Shown: piece after piece, positions 11,901 to 24,200 of the stretch
Numbering within the stretch: position 1 is the stretch's first letter
Layout of the letters: the number at the start of each line of letters is the position of its first letter
Source: Rallus limicola
Taxonomy: Eukaryota; Chordata; Aves; Gruiformes; Rallidae
Assembly (NCBI GenBank): GCA_022605955.1
Contig: JAKCOZ010000002.1
Coordinates: 68,428,783-68,492,782 of the forward strand
Direction of reading: 5' to 3'
Length of the DNA stretch: 64,000 nt
Notes under the pieces: model-generated
Databases searched by the model: none
What the model saw: only the letters and a program-made list of their open reading frames with translations
Told to the model about the DNA's origin: nothing
Position numbers and translations under genes: made by a program

Positions 11901-14900
11901 ATCTTTGTGTAGCTTCTTGCATTGCTTCAGTATTTTCATATTTTTAAAAAAAGTTTGATATAACTCTTCTTATTTAGCTGTGCAGCTAATATTGCTACTC
12001 ACGTGTGTATGTGCCCTGTTTTCTAATAGTACAGTATGATTAATTTTGGTCTCATAGTCTTTTGGTAGTGGCAGTGTGGATTAATTTCTGGGTTAAGTAG
12101 TAGCTTCTGAGTGCATTTTTCACAACTAAGAAAGCGTGCTCAAGAAAACACATGGAGTAATAAGCTTCCTTTTAGCTACTTGCACGTGGAATAAAACAGA
12201 GACAGTTGTGAATGCATGGTCCAAGCAGTCTTGAATATTTGGTGTGGAGTTCTAATTACCTCTCATTTACACAGGGTTTTTTTTTTTGTCCAAAAAAAAA
12301 AAAGCTAACTAGTCTACCTTCATGAAGAAGCAAGTACTTTGTCCTGGACACATACTTCTTTGAGAACTAGTTTTGGCTTAGTTTGATCGCCTTCAATACC
12401 CATGAAAGATAATGCACTGTGGAGGTAACTTTTTTGTCCTTGAGTGGGATCAGTGCTTTTACATTAAAGGAAGATCAAAGTTGGTCATGTTGTGAGCTTG
12501 TGGGGAGTGTAGGAGAGAAGGGAATAGTGATATGAAGGTAAAAGATTTCTTGGCAAAAGAAGACAGGCATGGATTCCCACAGCTAGATGATTTGTGGGTA
12601 TGTCTAGTAGATTTAACTTGCAGAAAATCTTAATTCTGACTTTGATAAATGAAATGATTGGAAGGAGATGCTATCCGACATGTAGTCGTATATAAAACTG
12701 GAATTAACTGGTATACACTGTGACTAATCTAACATGATTACAGGGCATGCTTGGAGAAAGGCAGGACTTGCATAATCCTTGATGGGAAAAGATAATGTTG
12801 CTTGGACTGGCCCTTGGGAATAGCAGCACGTCAACTTTGCCTGGTGCACCTTGTCTGTGTGTTAATGGACCACAGCCTCTGGTATGACCAGTAATGGTTG
12901 GAGTTTCTAGAGTGTTGGGTAAAAAAAATAGTAACATGACCAAAAGATGCGATATTTATTTACTTACTGGTGGCTATTTGAATTGCAGACTTTCTTAAAA
13001 TATGGGAAAACCAACTGTGATCCTCAGGCTTATTTTTTTTAAATGATGTGTTTGCTTTCCTTTCAGTTCTGTTTGGCTATGCCACCACAGTTATTCCTCG
13101 TGTGTACACGTACTATGTGTCAACGGCACTGTTTGCCATCTTTGGCGTCCGGATGCTTCGGGAAGGCTTGAAAATGAGTCCAGATGAGGGTCAGGAAGAG
13201 CTGGAGGAAGTTCAAGCAGAAATTAAAAAAAAAGATGAGGAAGTAAGTAATAAGCTTTCTGCTGAAATAGAGCCACGATGCTGTGGAATGGCACGGTCAT
13301 GCTCGAGGTGTTTGGCTGTGTCTGTGAGTGGTAGTTTGGCACAGAGAATGTGTGGTAAGTGGAAGTGGCCCCTAGAGGCTGATTCAACAGGTGATTCCAG
13401 TTCTGTGGCAAGCCTGGCTTCTCTGGGGAAAAGGAACTTTCTCTGTAGAGTCCCTTTTTGTTTTAAATACACTACTAGCAGAGAGGACCTCAGTAGTTTA
13501 CTCTTGCCTCTACTTGTTCTTTTTTTTTTATGGCCAGGCAAAATAATTTTGAGGTTTGTAGTGTTGCAGTAAAGGTGTCTCATAATAACTTTCAAAATAC
13601 ACTGTTCAGCATATTAATACACCACATTATTCCTTACTTCTTTTAAGAATTTTTTAAAATTAGTTCTATCAAAACCTACTTTGAGAACCACTGCCTTGAA
13701 ACAGGGGGATCCCTGCTTTAAAAAGCTGGGAGCAAATCTGTAGTACATACCAGGTGTCACTTCCACTGACACTGCTGAGTAAGAGCTAGCAGTACAAGAT
13801 GGACATCAGCTGGAGGTGAGGGGTGATCAGTAGTATACTTGTATGTAGCCAGTCTTCTAAAATGGTGTCTACTATAGTTATACACTGAAAATGCAGCAGT
13901 CGGTGGCCAGTAACATTCCAGACACTTAAATGGCTAGCTTTACTGTTTACATGTTTAGTTTGGGTTGTTTAGATGATATCTCTAATCTTATGGTTGTTGT
14001 GTTTGCTTTTTTTCTTCCCCCACCTTGTCCTCCACAGCTTCAGAGAACTAAACTGTTAAATGGGCCAGGAGATGTGGAATCAGGGCCAGGCACCACCATA
14101 CCTCAGAAGAAGTGGCTACACTTTATTTCTCCAATCTTTGTTCAAGCTTTTACTTTAACCTTTCTAGCAGAATGGGGTGATCGTTCCCAGTTAACAACCA
14201 TAGTCCTGGCTGCCAGAGAGGTGAGTGCTGCATGATGCCTGCTGTTCTTCTGCCCTCTCAGGGCTGTCTGCAGAGAAGCAGAAGGGACAAAATACTCTTC
14301 CAGGAGGTACTGGGTTCACACCTGCTGCCTTGCTGTGCCTTACTCAGTGTTACAGCTCTACCAAGACTGGAAAATAAATGCACTGAAGCTCTGTGTGGTA
14401 TTAAAGCTACAGAATTGGGACTGCCTGGGCATTTCTGGAGACAGTTTAAATCATGCAGCAGAAGATAATTGGGTTTTGTTACGGTGTTGGGAGAGCAACA
14501 GAACGGTTGTTTCTTTGATCTCTGTGGTCATACAGTTTTAACACAGTAGCCTTAAAAAAGAGAATTTCATTCTAGCAAACTGAAAGCTGTTAGGGACCTC
14601 CTTAAAAATCAGAGTGAACAGGCCACAGTGTATAGAAATAAACTCTAAACTGCTGTGCAGTAATAATGTAAATGAAGCTATGTTCAGCATCGTGATTGAA
14701 ATGAATATACCTATTTAAAAGAAAATTAAGCCTTATAATCAACCTCTTAATAAACATAAGTAGCTTGCCTGTGCTTTTTCATGCATTGAGTTAATTTACA
14801 TGTTTTTGCCTAGAACTCGTGCTTCTTCCAGTGCACTTCCAGACCTTCCCCAGGAATAAATTGGGGCTGTATAGTGAGGGGGGCTGTATAATGAGGGAGG

Positions 14901-17900
14901 CTATAAACTGTAGGAACATCTCATCTCTCTTTAAGGGTAGGAAGGTGCTTAGAGCCAACAGGGAAAGGCAGGGTGAGAGGGTGATCTCATTGTTCAGGCA
15001 TTTACATGCCTCCTTGGAAAACAAGGAATTGTCACTGCCTCTGCCCAAGTTTTTATGTGGTGGCAGGCAAGTTGCTTAAGCTCATCTTTTCACAGGTGGT
15101 TGTTTACTTCTGGTTTGCACTTTGAGTGTCCCGTTGGGAACTGTCTGTGAGATGCTGTAGTCTGGTTTGTGAAGTGCTGAGCACAGCAACTAAAGGCTGT
15201 GGGATGTTGTGCCTTCAGCATGCAGAGTGTTTGTATAGGTGGTACTAAAACAAATGCTACAGACAGTGAATTGAGGGTATCTTGGTTGTGACTTCCAAAA
15301 ATCAATGCATGGTTATCTGGACTTTTAAAAGTTCTATCCATGGGATTGTTTTGTGCCTCTTTGTTTCATAATATATTTAAAAAATTCTGGTCTGTGAAGT
15401 ACTAAGATACATAGCAGGAGCATTACAGAAATGTTTATGAAGAAAAGTTATCTTTGTATGGAGACTTGAACACTGTGGCAGGTCAGCTGTGACCATACAT
15501 TCCTTGGTGAAAACACAGAATACTGTGAGACTGTTAATTAAGCTAGTGCCTGTCTTGGTGTAACAAACAGGGCTCCTTTGGGGGGAGGTGGGTGAGGGTA
15601 GTAATTTGGCTGTCTCAGTGCATATACTGAGGGAGTGAGTTAAGCCTGTCTTCAGGAACCTGGTCCTGACAACAGTCTTTAAGAGCTTGATTTTACACCC
15701 TAGTAGTTTAATGTGTGTAAGGATTGTTTGTGTGTTTAAGGAATCAGAAAAGGAAACTCCCTGCTGTCCTAGTAGACTGGCTTTGCCTCAGCTGCTGTGT
15801 CCAAGCACTTCTGCAGACTTTATGCTGAGGGCAACAGTTGTACTTTGTTATCTTCCACAGACAGTTCTAGGGAATGGGGTGGGGGTGAGATCCACTCTCT
15901 GCATTGGGGGAGGCTGTACAGGGAACCCCTGGCTGCATGGAAACAGGGATTTCCAGCAACTGTGGGTCCTCATCCTGGAGGCAAGCGTGTCCTGCCCTGC
16001 TTCCAACCTCTGTTTCTGGGTGGTTTCTTGCTACCTTTTCTTACTGGCTTGTGGCTTTGGCTCTTTTGGCCAGTGCTACCTCTTCTTCCTACAGCCTTGT
16101 TTCTTGGGCAGTTTGGCTGTTTCCCTGTTAGAGGTTTCATGTGTTCTTCATGGGATGGCAGCAGCTTTTTTTCACTCTGGGAGCTAGAAGTCTCACTTAG
16201 AGATGTTCAGGGGACTCAGCTCTGCTTTCCTTCATTCATCTTTGTACAGCAGAAAGTCATGTTTCTACCTTGCCACCATTACTGGTCACTGCAAGACTTT
16301 CTGTTCCTAATGCTGCAGTCTTCACTTTCACAAGGTGCTCAGTATGTGTGCTGCCCTTAATTGTGTAACTTAGATGATCTGAGAAACCTCTCTGTTTCTC
16401 AATTCATCTATTGAGTAGCTGCTTGTTTTGCAGTGATGTGAAAGCTGTCATTGACAGTAAACTTTGAAAGAATTTCAGTCCCAAGGGTAATAAATGATTT
16501 TCATAGCTCTCTCTGGATGGTTGTGGGAGCAGAGTGTAGAGCACAAGCTTGTAAAGCTGGACAGAGTGTTTTAGCTGCTGAAAAATTATCGTTTACAGCT
16601 CATGGATTTGTTTTTCTTTATAATGAGTTTGGTGGTGTTCTAGCTGGTGCATACTGTGTTTCTCAACAGCTGCCACCTTGCCTCTAGAGCTTGCTTAATT
16701 AAGTATGGCAGAACAATTTGTGGGTCTGTGTTTAAGGATTTGAAGATGAAACATACAATATGATTGATGCTGTATTAGTCAGGCTCAGATTTAAGCCTGT
16801 CTCACTGATGTGTGCTGTTCCTGTACTTTAAGGCAGCAGTGGTTAGAAGGGCAGAGCAAACACCAGAGTATCCTCCACACTTAACAGTGTGCAACCAGGG
16901 GATCAAGGCATTGCTCCTTCATGGCAGAAAGCTGTTACAGGACTAGTGGGATTTTAGCTGTGCTGATGTTTCCCTCCTGTGTTTTCCCCCAGGATCCCTA
17001 TGGTGTGGCAGTAGGAGGAACGGTGGGACACTGCCTATGCACTGGTTTAGCAGTTATTGGAGGGAGAATGATAGCACAAAAAATCTCCGTTAGGACTGGT
17101 AAGTGAAAACCCCCTCCAACCAAAAAACAGTGTGTGATGTAAATGACTGCATGCTGGGGAACAGAGCTTCTCCAAACTTTGAAAAACCTGTGATAGTTTG
17201 TTTTCTGGTTCTGTTATTTTTGTGTGGTTTTAATCTCTTCTTCTGTCCTACCTTCCAGCCTGGTCCTGTAGTCAGTGCCTCTTGAGGGGGGGTGACCCTG
17301 TGCTGTTCTGGGGCTGTGTATCCCCCCTGTCTGGCAGGGTGTGAGTGCATGCCACTGCCCTGGGCAGGGTCATTTGAAGGGGCTGGCTTTACTTGAACTT
17401 ACAGGTGTGCAGACCCTGCAAGGAATCAAAATGGGTGTTGCAGCTGCAGGTGTAAAGTTGGAGCTTTGTCTCCTGCAAAGGTAGCTTGTAGGACACCGGA
17501 GAAAGGAAATTCTTCAATAAGCGGTCTTTACTGTTTGACAGTAGGTAATAGAAACTCTGCAATTCTGCTTGCAGACCTTCAAGTGAGCAAGAGAACTGCA
17601 TACTCACAAGTTACACTAGCCATATAAAGGTTTTAAAAGCTACTCTGAGTGTGGCGTTGGGTTTTTTAATCATACCTCCCTCTGTGAGAGGAAGGACCAG
17701 TAACATTACACTGAGCTACTTGGTGCTCCTTACATTAGGTTGCATCTTGCTTCATCTGTCAGCCCTGTGGTGTAGCAAGACTTCTTGTTCCCAAGAAGGA
17801 GTCAGTGAAGCTACTTCCTTATAAATGTTCACTTGGAATATTCTGTAGTTGCAGAGGTTGTAAAAAAACAACTTCACTGAAAAAAAAAAAAAGAAATGCA

Positions 17901-18596
17901 TGGTCACGTTTGTTTGCCAAAGAAATTGGTGGTGAAATGCTAATGTAACAATGATATAGTATGCTGCTAATAAGCCATCAGTGGGTTTTCAGCACAGGAA
18001 CAGCCATACTAGGTTAAGATCTATCCAGCCTGTCAGTTTGTTTAGAGAGGAGCAGGAGAACATGGTACAGGGTTGCTGTCCTGCAGTACTGCCCCCACCT
18101 CTAGCAGGTGGCAGCCATTGCAAGCAGTTAAGGTTTGGATTCTGTCTCTCTTGATATAGTTAACCTAAACTGTGCCAAAAAGTACCTTACTCTTATCTGA
18201 TGGCTTCTTCCAGCAGGGAAATACTGTATCTTATTTCCCCCATACAGCCAAATACTCATCAGCAAGTATCAGTCTCAGTTTTGTACTAGCTGAAGTAATA
18301 AAACTTCTTTCTAAGGACCAGACTATATTCTTATAGGTGCATTTAGGCCGAGGGATGGCACACGGACATCCCAACACTGAGCTAGAAACACCTACTGTTG
18401 GCAGCATAAATTTTAAAGTAAGGTTATTTGGGAATTGGACATGGTCATGACACATTACAAAAGTTTTTGGGAGATACTTAACTTCTGGTTTCTAATTTTG
18501 GCTTGTGTGTTCTTTCCAGTGACCATTATAGGAGGCATTGTCTTCTTGGCGTTCGCATTTTCTGCACTATTTATAAGTCCAGACTCTGGTTTTTAA
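8655..18596 (+). CDS. TMEM165: TMEM165, Golgi manganese/calcium-proton transporter, complete
   Basis: A UPF0016/GDT1 family membrane protein that brings Mn2+ (and Ca2+) into the Golgi for glycosyltransferases; human loss causes CDG-IIk. Six coding exons: 8655-8828, 10323-10548, 13067-13242, 14038-14220, 16993-17098 and 18520-18596. They total 942 nt, giving 313 residues plus TAA (human 324), and every junction is in phase. The N-terminus has a hydrophobic signal-like segment (about residues 11-33) followed by a Glu/Lys/Pro-rich stretch. Both family signatures are intact: ELGDKT at 97-102 and EWGDRS at 237-242. A YNRL sorting motif is at 113-116. A charged loop (EELEEVQAEIKKKDEE) joins the two halves. 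The start ATG sits in a strong context (GCCGCCATGG). Length differences from human lie in the variable N-terminus. Confidence 0.97.
8829..10322 (+). other. TMEM165: TMEM165 intron 1
   Basis: GC-rich in the first 300 bp as part of the CpG island, then ordinary. It contains an imperfect local duplication at about 9371-9537. No exon or known repeat was seen. Confidence 0.7.
10323..10548 (+). CDS. TMEM165: TMEM165 exon 2
   Basis: The acceptor is a long pyrimidine tract ending CCCTTACAG at 10322; the donor GTTAGC starts at 10549. Phase is 0 in and 1 out. It encodes the first family repeat: GFIHAFVAAISVIIVSELGD, KTFFIAAIMAMRYNRL. Confidence 0.96.
10549..13066 (+). other. TMEM165: TMEM165 intron 2
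   Basis: About 2.5 kb with homopolymer runs near 12280-12303 and no recognised exon, RNA gene or repeat copy. Confidence 0.7.
13067..13242 (+). CDS. TMEM165: TMEM165 exon 3
   Basis: The acceptor CTTTCAG ends at 13066 and the donor GTAAGT starts at 13243. Phase is 1 in and 0 out. It encodes VLFGYATTVIPRVYTYYVST and the acidic/lysine loop ending KKKDEE. The open frame runs on into the intron, but that extension is not coding. Confidence 0.95.
14038..14220 (+). CDS. TMEM165: TMEM165 exon 4
   Basis: The acceptor CCTCCACAG ends at 14037 and the donor GTGAGT starts at 14221. Phase is 0 at both ends (61 codons). It encodes QRTKLLNGPGDVESG, then KKWLHFISPIFVQAF and the second signature AEWGDRSQLTT. 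Confidence 0.96.
14221..16992 (+). other. TMEM165: TMEM165 intron 4
   Basis: About 2.8 kb. Overlapping plus-strand open frames around 15687-16360 are leucine/cysteine-rich with no domain and no conserved splice context; I read them as chance. Confidence 0.65.
16993..17098 (+). CDS. TMEM165: TMEM165 exon 5
   Basis: The acceptor TTTCCCCCAG ends at 16992 and the donor GTAAGT starts at 17099. Phase is 0 in and 1 out. It encodes DPYGVAVGGTVGHCLCTG and GGRMIAQKISVRT, nearly identical to human. Confidence 0.96.
17099..18519 (+). other. TMEM165: TMEM165 intron 5
   Basis: About 1.4 kb, no recognised feature beyond an A-run at about 17880. Confidence 0.65.
18520..18596 (+). CDS. TMEM165: TMEM165 exon 6 (terminal coding exon)
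   Basis: The acceptor TTCTTTCCAG ends at 18519. Phase 1 in; the TAA stop is at 18594-18596. It encodes TIIGGIVFLAFAFSALF and the end SPDSGF, as in human. Confidence 0.96.
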
Positions 18597-19427
18597 AGTT
18601 TTTCATCCCTGAGAAAGAACAAGGCTTGGAAGCACAGAGCAGCTGTCCTTGTGTGTTTTTGTATATAATGTACAGAATTGCAGCTAAAGAAGCACTGAGG
18701 ATGAGACACTGAACTTTTTATAGCGAATGATTCATGGGACTGACACATTTACGGACAGCTTCTGCAGCGGAGACCTGCTTAGCGTCTGGTTTGTTTATTC
18801 TGTGGTGCCCGCTCTCCTGGGGGGATTTGCGTGGTTTGCTTGCTTGCTGGACCTGGCTCAGCTGAGTTTTGAGGATCTACTCCCCATAAGTATTGAGGCT
18901 TCCTCTTCTCTTCTTCCTCTGTTACACATGGCCACCTTTCCCGTTTCTCCAAGAGCCGATGCATAAGGCTTCTCAAGAGCAGACCGCGTCTTGTTCCGTG
19001 CTGCTCCACAGATGGTGTAAGACTGCTGGCTCCCACCACCAAGGACTTCGTTTCCAGGGTGCCCCTGTGGCTGGATAATCTGAGCACCGAGAAGCCTGGG
19101 AGCAGTACCTGTACCATTCAGTGGCTGAGCCACCGACAGAGAATTTTATACACTTTATTTAGAAGGAAAACTTCTTAATCAGGGATTTTTATCAGGAAGT
19201 TGATGCCTGGTGATTCACAACCTACTATATTCAATATGCAATCTGTCTGAAGCTAGCATTTGATTTTTTTTTTTTAAATTTTGAAATATTAAAATATATG
19301 GAAAGTGATAAAATGGTCCAACTTAACAGCGTTCCATTCCCAGGATTGAACACTAATGGAATTCTTAGATTTAGATGTGTTCCTCTTTTTTCTTTTTAGG
19401 AATAGAAATGTAATCTGGAAGAGTATT

Positions 19428-19433
19428 AATAAA
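19428..19433 (+). terminator. TMEM165: Candidate TMEM165 polyadenylation signal 1
   Basis: Canonical AATAAA about 830 bp after the stop codon. Confidence 0.5.
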
Positions 19434-19554
19434 ACCCAGTGTCTCCATTTGAGTTATTTTCAGTATTGTTTCTGATGGTTCCCCTAATTCCTGTCACAAC
19501 CTAGGGGCTGTGTACTCAGTGAGGGCAGTTTTTACTAAATCTATTTTGAATACC

Positions 19555-19560
19555 AATAAA
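19555..19560 (+). terminator. TMEM165: Candidate TMEM165 polyadenylation signal 2
   Basis: Canonical AATAAA followed within about 50 bp by GT-rich sequence, a good context for cleavage. Confidence 0.5.
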
Positions 19561-21119
19561 TGTCAGTGTTAGACTTGAGCACTGCTGAAATGCAAGCTTT
19601 GCTGTGCTCTTTGGGGCCGGTTTGAAGTCCAAGCTAATGGCTTACTCAGCAGTGGTCCTGTGAAGTAGAAGTTACAGTTTCTAATATGAGGAATCTCCCT
19701 GTTGTTGAAGCTGAAGTGTAGTACAGAACATTACAAATCGGACCCTTCCAGCTGTAGCTCAAAACCAGAACAGTTGCTGATCCTTCTTAGAGCTCTCAGG
19801 TAAGGCAGCCCTCTGAGACCGGGAGAGGCAGCAATGCCATCAATGGCAATCACACATGGCGGTATGAAAACCACCTGCAAATGCTTTGGTTCAGAGTCTA
19901 AATGTTGTGTGTCAGGGCCTGGCACTGCCATCACCTCACCTAAGGCCCTGTCTTGGCTTGGTGGTATTGTCTTGGGGCTTTTGGGTTGGTTTGATTGGGT
20001 GTTTTGGGTTTGGTTTTTTTTTTTTTTTATATAAACCAAAAATCGAAGCCAAAACCTGCAGCCTGGACCCACGGCTCTGCCTGTGGTGTGTGTCAGCTTG
20101 GCTGGGGAGTTGGAGCAAAGTAATGTTAAAGCAGGGCAGGGACAGGGAACCCAAAATAGGGAAGAGCTTGAACTTCCAACTCTTTACTGGACAGCTGCTT
20201 GTGGTGTTAATCAGAAGTGGTGCAGTGGAGTCCCATGTGTCCAGCTGTGTGCTGGCTAAAGTAATAGTGAGGCCATGTTTCATCCTGCTGGAAATTCCTG
20301 CTCAAAATCCAGAAAGCTCAACCCAGCCAGCCCTACTCTTAATGTAGGAGCCTTCCAAGCTTCAGCTGTGCTGCTCAATAGTGGAACCATGAGGATCAAC
20401 AGAAAAATGAAGGTATTAGTAGAGGTTAGCATGAAGCTGCAGAACAAATGTCTGCAACTCCAATGTTTGTCGTTACAAATTCACACATGTTGCTCTTGAG
20501 CAAGGTGTTTGGCTGCCCTCTGATGCTGCCTAGGCAGGTAGGAGCTAGTTTCAAATGTCTGTCTTTGGGGTTTGTGTGGGTTTTTTGTTTGGTTCTTTTG
20601 TTTAAAGCACAAACACTGACCTATCCTTGGAAATAAAGTTAGATAGCTTGTGAAATTTTAGAGCTTTAAAGGTGCGTTAGTAACTGCTACTGGTTACAGT
20701 CAGCATTGGCAACTGCCTGTTGGAGTTTTTTTTCAACTGAAAGTACCTGGTTGGGATGTAACCAAAACCTCTGGAGGGTGGTGGATGACTCCACTGCTGC
20801 GTTTAGCTGCATTGCCTGCAGCACACATGGTGTCCCTCTGCAGTGGCTGAAAGCACCTGCACCTGGCTGTTGGTCTTGCTTGGCAGTGGTTGCAGGCGTT
20901 GGAGCTTTCGCAGCTGTCATGGTACTGCTTCCTTGTCTTGTCTTGCTAGGGTGTTGCCATGGGAGTTTATATCAAAAACTTCCAGGCTTGGTTGAAACTT
21001 TACCTTTGTCAATACTTCCCTTGAAGTAGTGGGTCATGGTTGCAGGGGTAGGTGAGCTGGGTTGCTGTCCCTGGGCTAAGCCATCTTGTGCAGGAGATGT
21101 TGAGGGCAGGCTGAAAAGA

Positions 21120-21402
21120 TCTGGACTGATTGAAGAGAGGACAAAGGGGAGTGGCCTTAAGCTGAAGGAGGGTAGGTAGGTTTAGGTTAGTCATTGGGAA
21201 GGAATTCTTCTGTATGAGGGTGGTAAGGCCCTGGCACAGGCTGCCCAGAGAAGCTGTGGCTGTTCCCTCCCTGGTAGTTTTCAAGGCCAGGTTGGATGGG
21301 GCTTTGGGCAACATGGGCTAGTGGAAAGTGTCCCTGCCCATGGCAGGGGGTTGGAGCTAAGATACACTTTGAGGAGCCTTCCAACCCAAACCTGTCTGTG
21401 GT
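21120..21402 (+). mobile_element. Diverged CR1 LINE 3'-end fragment
   Basis: CR1 3' region in plus orientation: GGCACAGGCTGCCCAGAGAA, GTTTTCAAGGCCAGGTTGGA, CCCTGCCCATGGCAGGGGG and CCTTCCAACCCAAACC. This is a different, more diverged subfamily from the copies at 4887 and 6298. Confidence 0.85.
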
Positions 21403-22902
21403 TCCATGGTGCTTGTGATGACTGTGATGCCCTCTGAATTCAGAGATTCTTGTGGGGAAAGAGCTGGTTGGTGTGGTAGCCAAGTCTGGCTTTGCAGGAG
21501 TGTAGAATCAGTTTAAATACAAGTGCTCTACGCAGAGGTAGGCTGGGGGCTGCCCTGCCCTTCAGAATAGGAAAGAAACCCCAAAGGTATTTAGCTGGGG
21601 CTGTGCCAGAGTCCCGTGCCCTTTCTCATTCTTCTGGAGCTCGAGGATGGGAGTGTTCACCTGTGGCAGGTAGGGCTCTGCAAGCTGCTGTGCCTGCAAC
21701 ATGGGATACAGGCAACATCTGCCACATGCTTCCTGCCTATCCTGCAGCTCTCCCTGCTGGGGTGAGATGTGGCCAATTTTGGTCACTGGCAAGGAACCCC
21801 CAAAGCTGCATTTAAAGCAGGACTCTGCATCTCTGCATGCACACACAGCTGAGGTTTAAAAGTGCTGCTGACTGCCAGGCACCCGACCCAAATGGATGTG
21901 TCAGTTCTACTGCCATGGAAATCACCTCCCATCCCCCTCATATCTGGAGTGGGAGAACCTGCTGGTTCCCCTTGATGGTGCATATGCCCAATCCTGGAGT
22001 CAAGCCTGTCTCCTTATACCCAAGGTAACAAAGTGCAACATGCAAAGATTAAGGTAGACTTGTAATCTTGATCCTGCTTGGATGAAGTTTTCAAAGGAAC
22101 CTGACCAAGCTTGAGTAGGGGCCTGGTTCACAAGTGGCTGCAGGAGACATGCTGGTGCGGAGCTGCTGCCAGGCTCACTGGGCTGAAACAGGTGGGTCAG
22201 ACAGTGAGGCTGGCAGCAGGGAGGTGAAGGAGAGGGGATCTAAGCACTGAGTGCTGTAAAAGGCAGTGCCTCCAGCTCCGGGCAGCAGCTGGATCCTCAC
22301 TCACATGAGCAGCTCTACAGTGCTTTCTAGAAAGGGTGTGGTCACTGAGCCTTGCTATGTGTTAGTTCCAGATACTATGTGCTAAAAAAGCCCCCCAATA
22401 TGTGGCTTTCAATTAAGAGGATATGAGAGAGCATTCCACTTTTTATATAACCAAAGCGACCCTTAATTTCCAGAGGAGTAACGATGCAATGGCACTTGCT
22501 GTAATGATAGAGCATGTTTCCATAGGTGACCTCATACAGCCCCTGAAGTCAGCACCCTTGGCGAGTTACAGCTCCAGCTGCCTGCTAACGGTGACCCAGA
22601 TTACACTTCAGCAGTCCCAGTTCCATCTATACGTGGGCACATACTACAGGTGTGTGTTTCCTCTGGATTATGTGTAGCTCCTGAGTGAAAATGCAATTGC
22701 CGAAGGGGCTGAGAGTGACAGAGCCCATACGTGTTGTGCAGAGTAATACAAAGGCTGTGGAAACTTCAGTTCTGCTCCGATGCTGCCCTTAAACAGGGGA
22801 AACCTTCTGGAATCCCTGTCACCCTTGCCTGAGCCTCTGAAGTGCAGCTAACCTTTGGCTCGCTAATCTTTACGAGTACTTAACAGTTTTGTTCTTCTAC
22901 AG

Positions 22903-23046
22903 GCATGGCTTTCATCTCCCAGCTTGCACAAGAGCAAAATGCCCCGGAACAGCTTTGCTTCAGGTGTGGCAGCAGTTGCAATTACAGCTCTTCTTCTTGA
23001 TAAGCTTATGAGAAAATACATCGATATTGCCAAAGTTCAGTTTTAA
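22903..23046 (+). other. Unassigned exon-like segment with a short open frame
   Basis: A strong acceptor precedes it: a branch-like TACTTAAC, then a pyrimidine run and CTACAG ending at 22902. From 22903 a phase-0 frame runs 47 codons to a TAA at 23044-23046. An internal ATG at 22939 gives a 35-residue frame. This has one hydrophobic stretch (FASGVAAVAITALLL) followed by a basic segment (DKLMRKYIDIAKVQF), a single-pass microprotein look. I recognise no family. It could be the last exon of an unknown plus-strand gene, an alternative 3' exon of TMEM165 (exons 3 and 4 both end in phase 0), or chance. Confidence 0.3.
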
Positions 23047-24194
23047 GAAAGCTGATAACATGTAGCGAGCCTGATTATCGGCCTTATCGCTGGTGGGGGT
23101 TGACAGGTTCTAACTAGAAGCGTTGTACTTCTACAGGCAGTTTTACCAGGACACTTGGGGCACGGGGGCTTATGGCACCTGGAGGCAGCATACAGCTTGC
23201 AGAGTATTATGTCATTCCCTAAGGCAAAAGCTCAGTACCTTATGTGGGCATGGTGTGATGATGTGGAGGGAAAGGAAGTGTGGCCTGCAGAAAGGACGAA
23301 GGGTATTTTTCATTTTCTTCCAGGCACCTGGCTCTGACTGCTGGCCTGCCCTCCCTCCTTCCCTCCCCTTTGCCTCCAATGTTTAATTAATTTCAAATTA
23401 CTAGATCCTTATTATTGACCTCAGCACTCTGATGGGGGCAAAAGGCTCAGCCCACCCTGGCAGGGTGCACCTTACAGCAGAGGCCTTCCAAGCAGGAACT
23501 GCTTGCTCCGAGCAAGTCCTGCTCCTGGCTAATGCTGGTCACCTTCTGTTTTCATCATTGCAGCTGACACTTTGGATCACCACTAGTCCTTTAAAAGTGT
23601 TATTTTATTCTCTGGCAGTTCCCAGCAGCAGAAACACCCGGGGAGGGGAGTGGGCAATAAAGGAGGGTGTTTTGCCAGTGGCAGAAAGCGAGGGAAGGGC
23701 CACAATCCCATGTAGGCCGCACAGTGCTGCTCCCTCCTTCAGGGAGACTGGGCTGGACGTGCATGAGTACAGAAGTAGTTTGAAGTTGGGTGGATGGGAA
23801 TGAGTGCTGCCCGGGTCAGTTTGGAGGCAGTAATGTAAATACACAAATCAAAGGTCTCCAGGCTGTAGCATAGGGCATCAATTTATAAAGAAAGAGATAC
23901 AGAGAGAAGACAAGGAAAAAAAAATACAGTGTGGTGTTTTACTGAAATCTCACAAGTCATTCGTCTGGGGAGGAGAGGGGAGAGGAGGTAAAATCCACAT
24001 CCAGCAACTTCTCACAAGCCGGCTCTGTGGGTGGGGTGGGGGGGGGGGGCAGAGTGCCTTTGTTACAGCTGTGGGGAGGGCAGGGGCGTGCTTCGCACCG
24101 GCACAGGGGTAAAACTGACATCAAGCAACTTAGGGAAAAAAACAACTTCTAGAACCTTAGAAGCTACAAAAAGCAAAATTTTAAATGAGTTACA

Positions 24195-24200
24195 TTTATT
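24195..24200 (-). terminator. CLOCK: Candidate CLOCK polyadenylation signal
   Basis: Minus-strand AATAAA at the distal edge of the AT-rich 3' UTR-like block. Beyond it the sequence changes to a G-rich, mixed composition. Confidence 0.4.

Larger units (their letters stand above)
18597..19585 (+). other. TMEM165: TMEM165 3' UTR (proposed)
   Basis: Unspliced sequence after the stop with two AATAAA signals, at 19428-19433 and 19555-19560. The end is placed about 25 bp after the second. A further AATAAA at 20632-20637 could serve a longer form. Confidence 0.55.
19586..24170. other. TMEM165-CLOCK tail-to-tail gap
   Basis: About 4.6 kb between the two 3' ends. It holds an old CR1 fragment (21120-21402), a T-run at about 20019-20030, a pyrimidine stretch near 23345, and the exon-like segment 22903-23046 described separately. 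No full gene was recognised. Confidence 0.6.

Noticed and set aside
13048..13572. 174-codon frame as a separate gene
   Set aside because: It is TMEM165 exon 3 read through its donor into the intron; the extension past 13242 has no homology to the family.
15687..16360. Overlapping plus-strand open frames of 166 and 187 codons in TMEM165 intron 4
   Set aside because: Low-complexity Leu/Cys/Phe-rich translation, three overlapping frames open at once, no domain, no splice or start context.
22423..22677. 84-codon frame upstream of the orphan exon-like segment as its partner exon
   Set aside because: No donor in a compatible phase was evident and the translation resembles nothing known.
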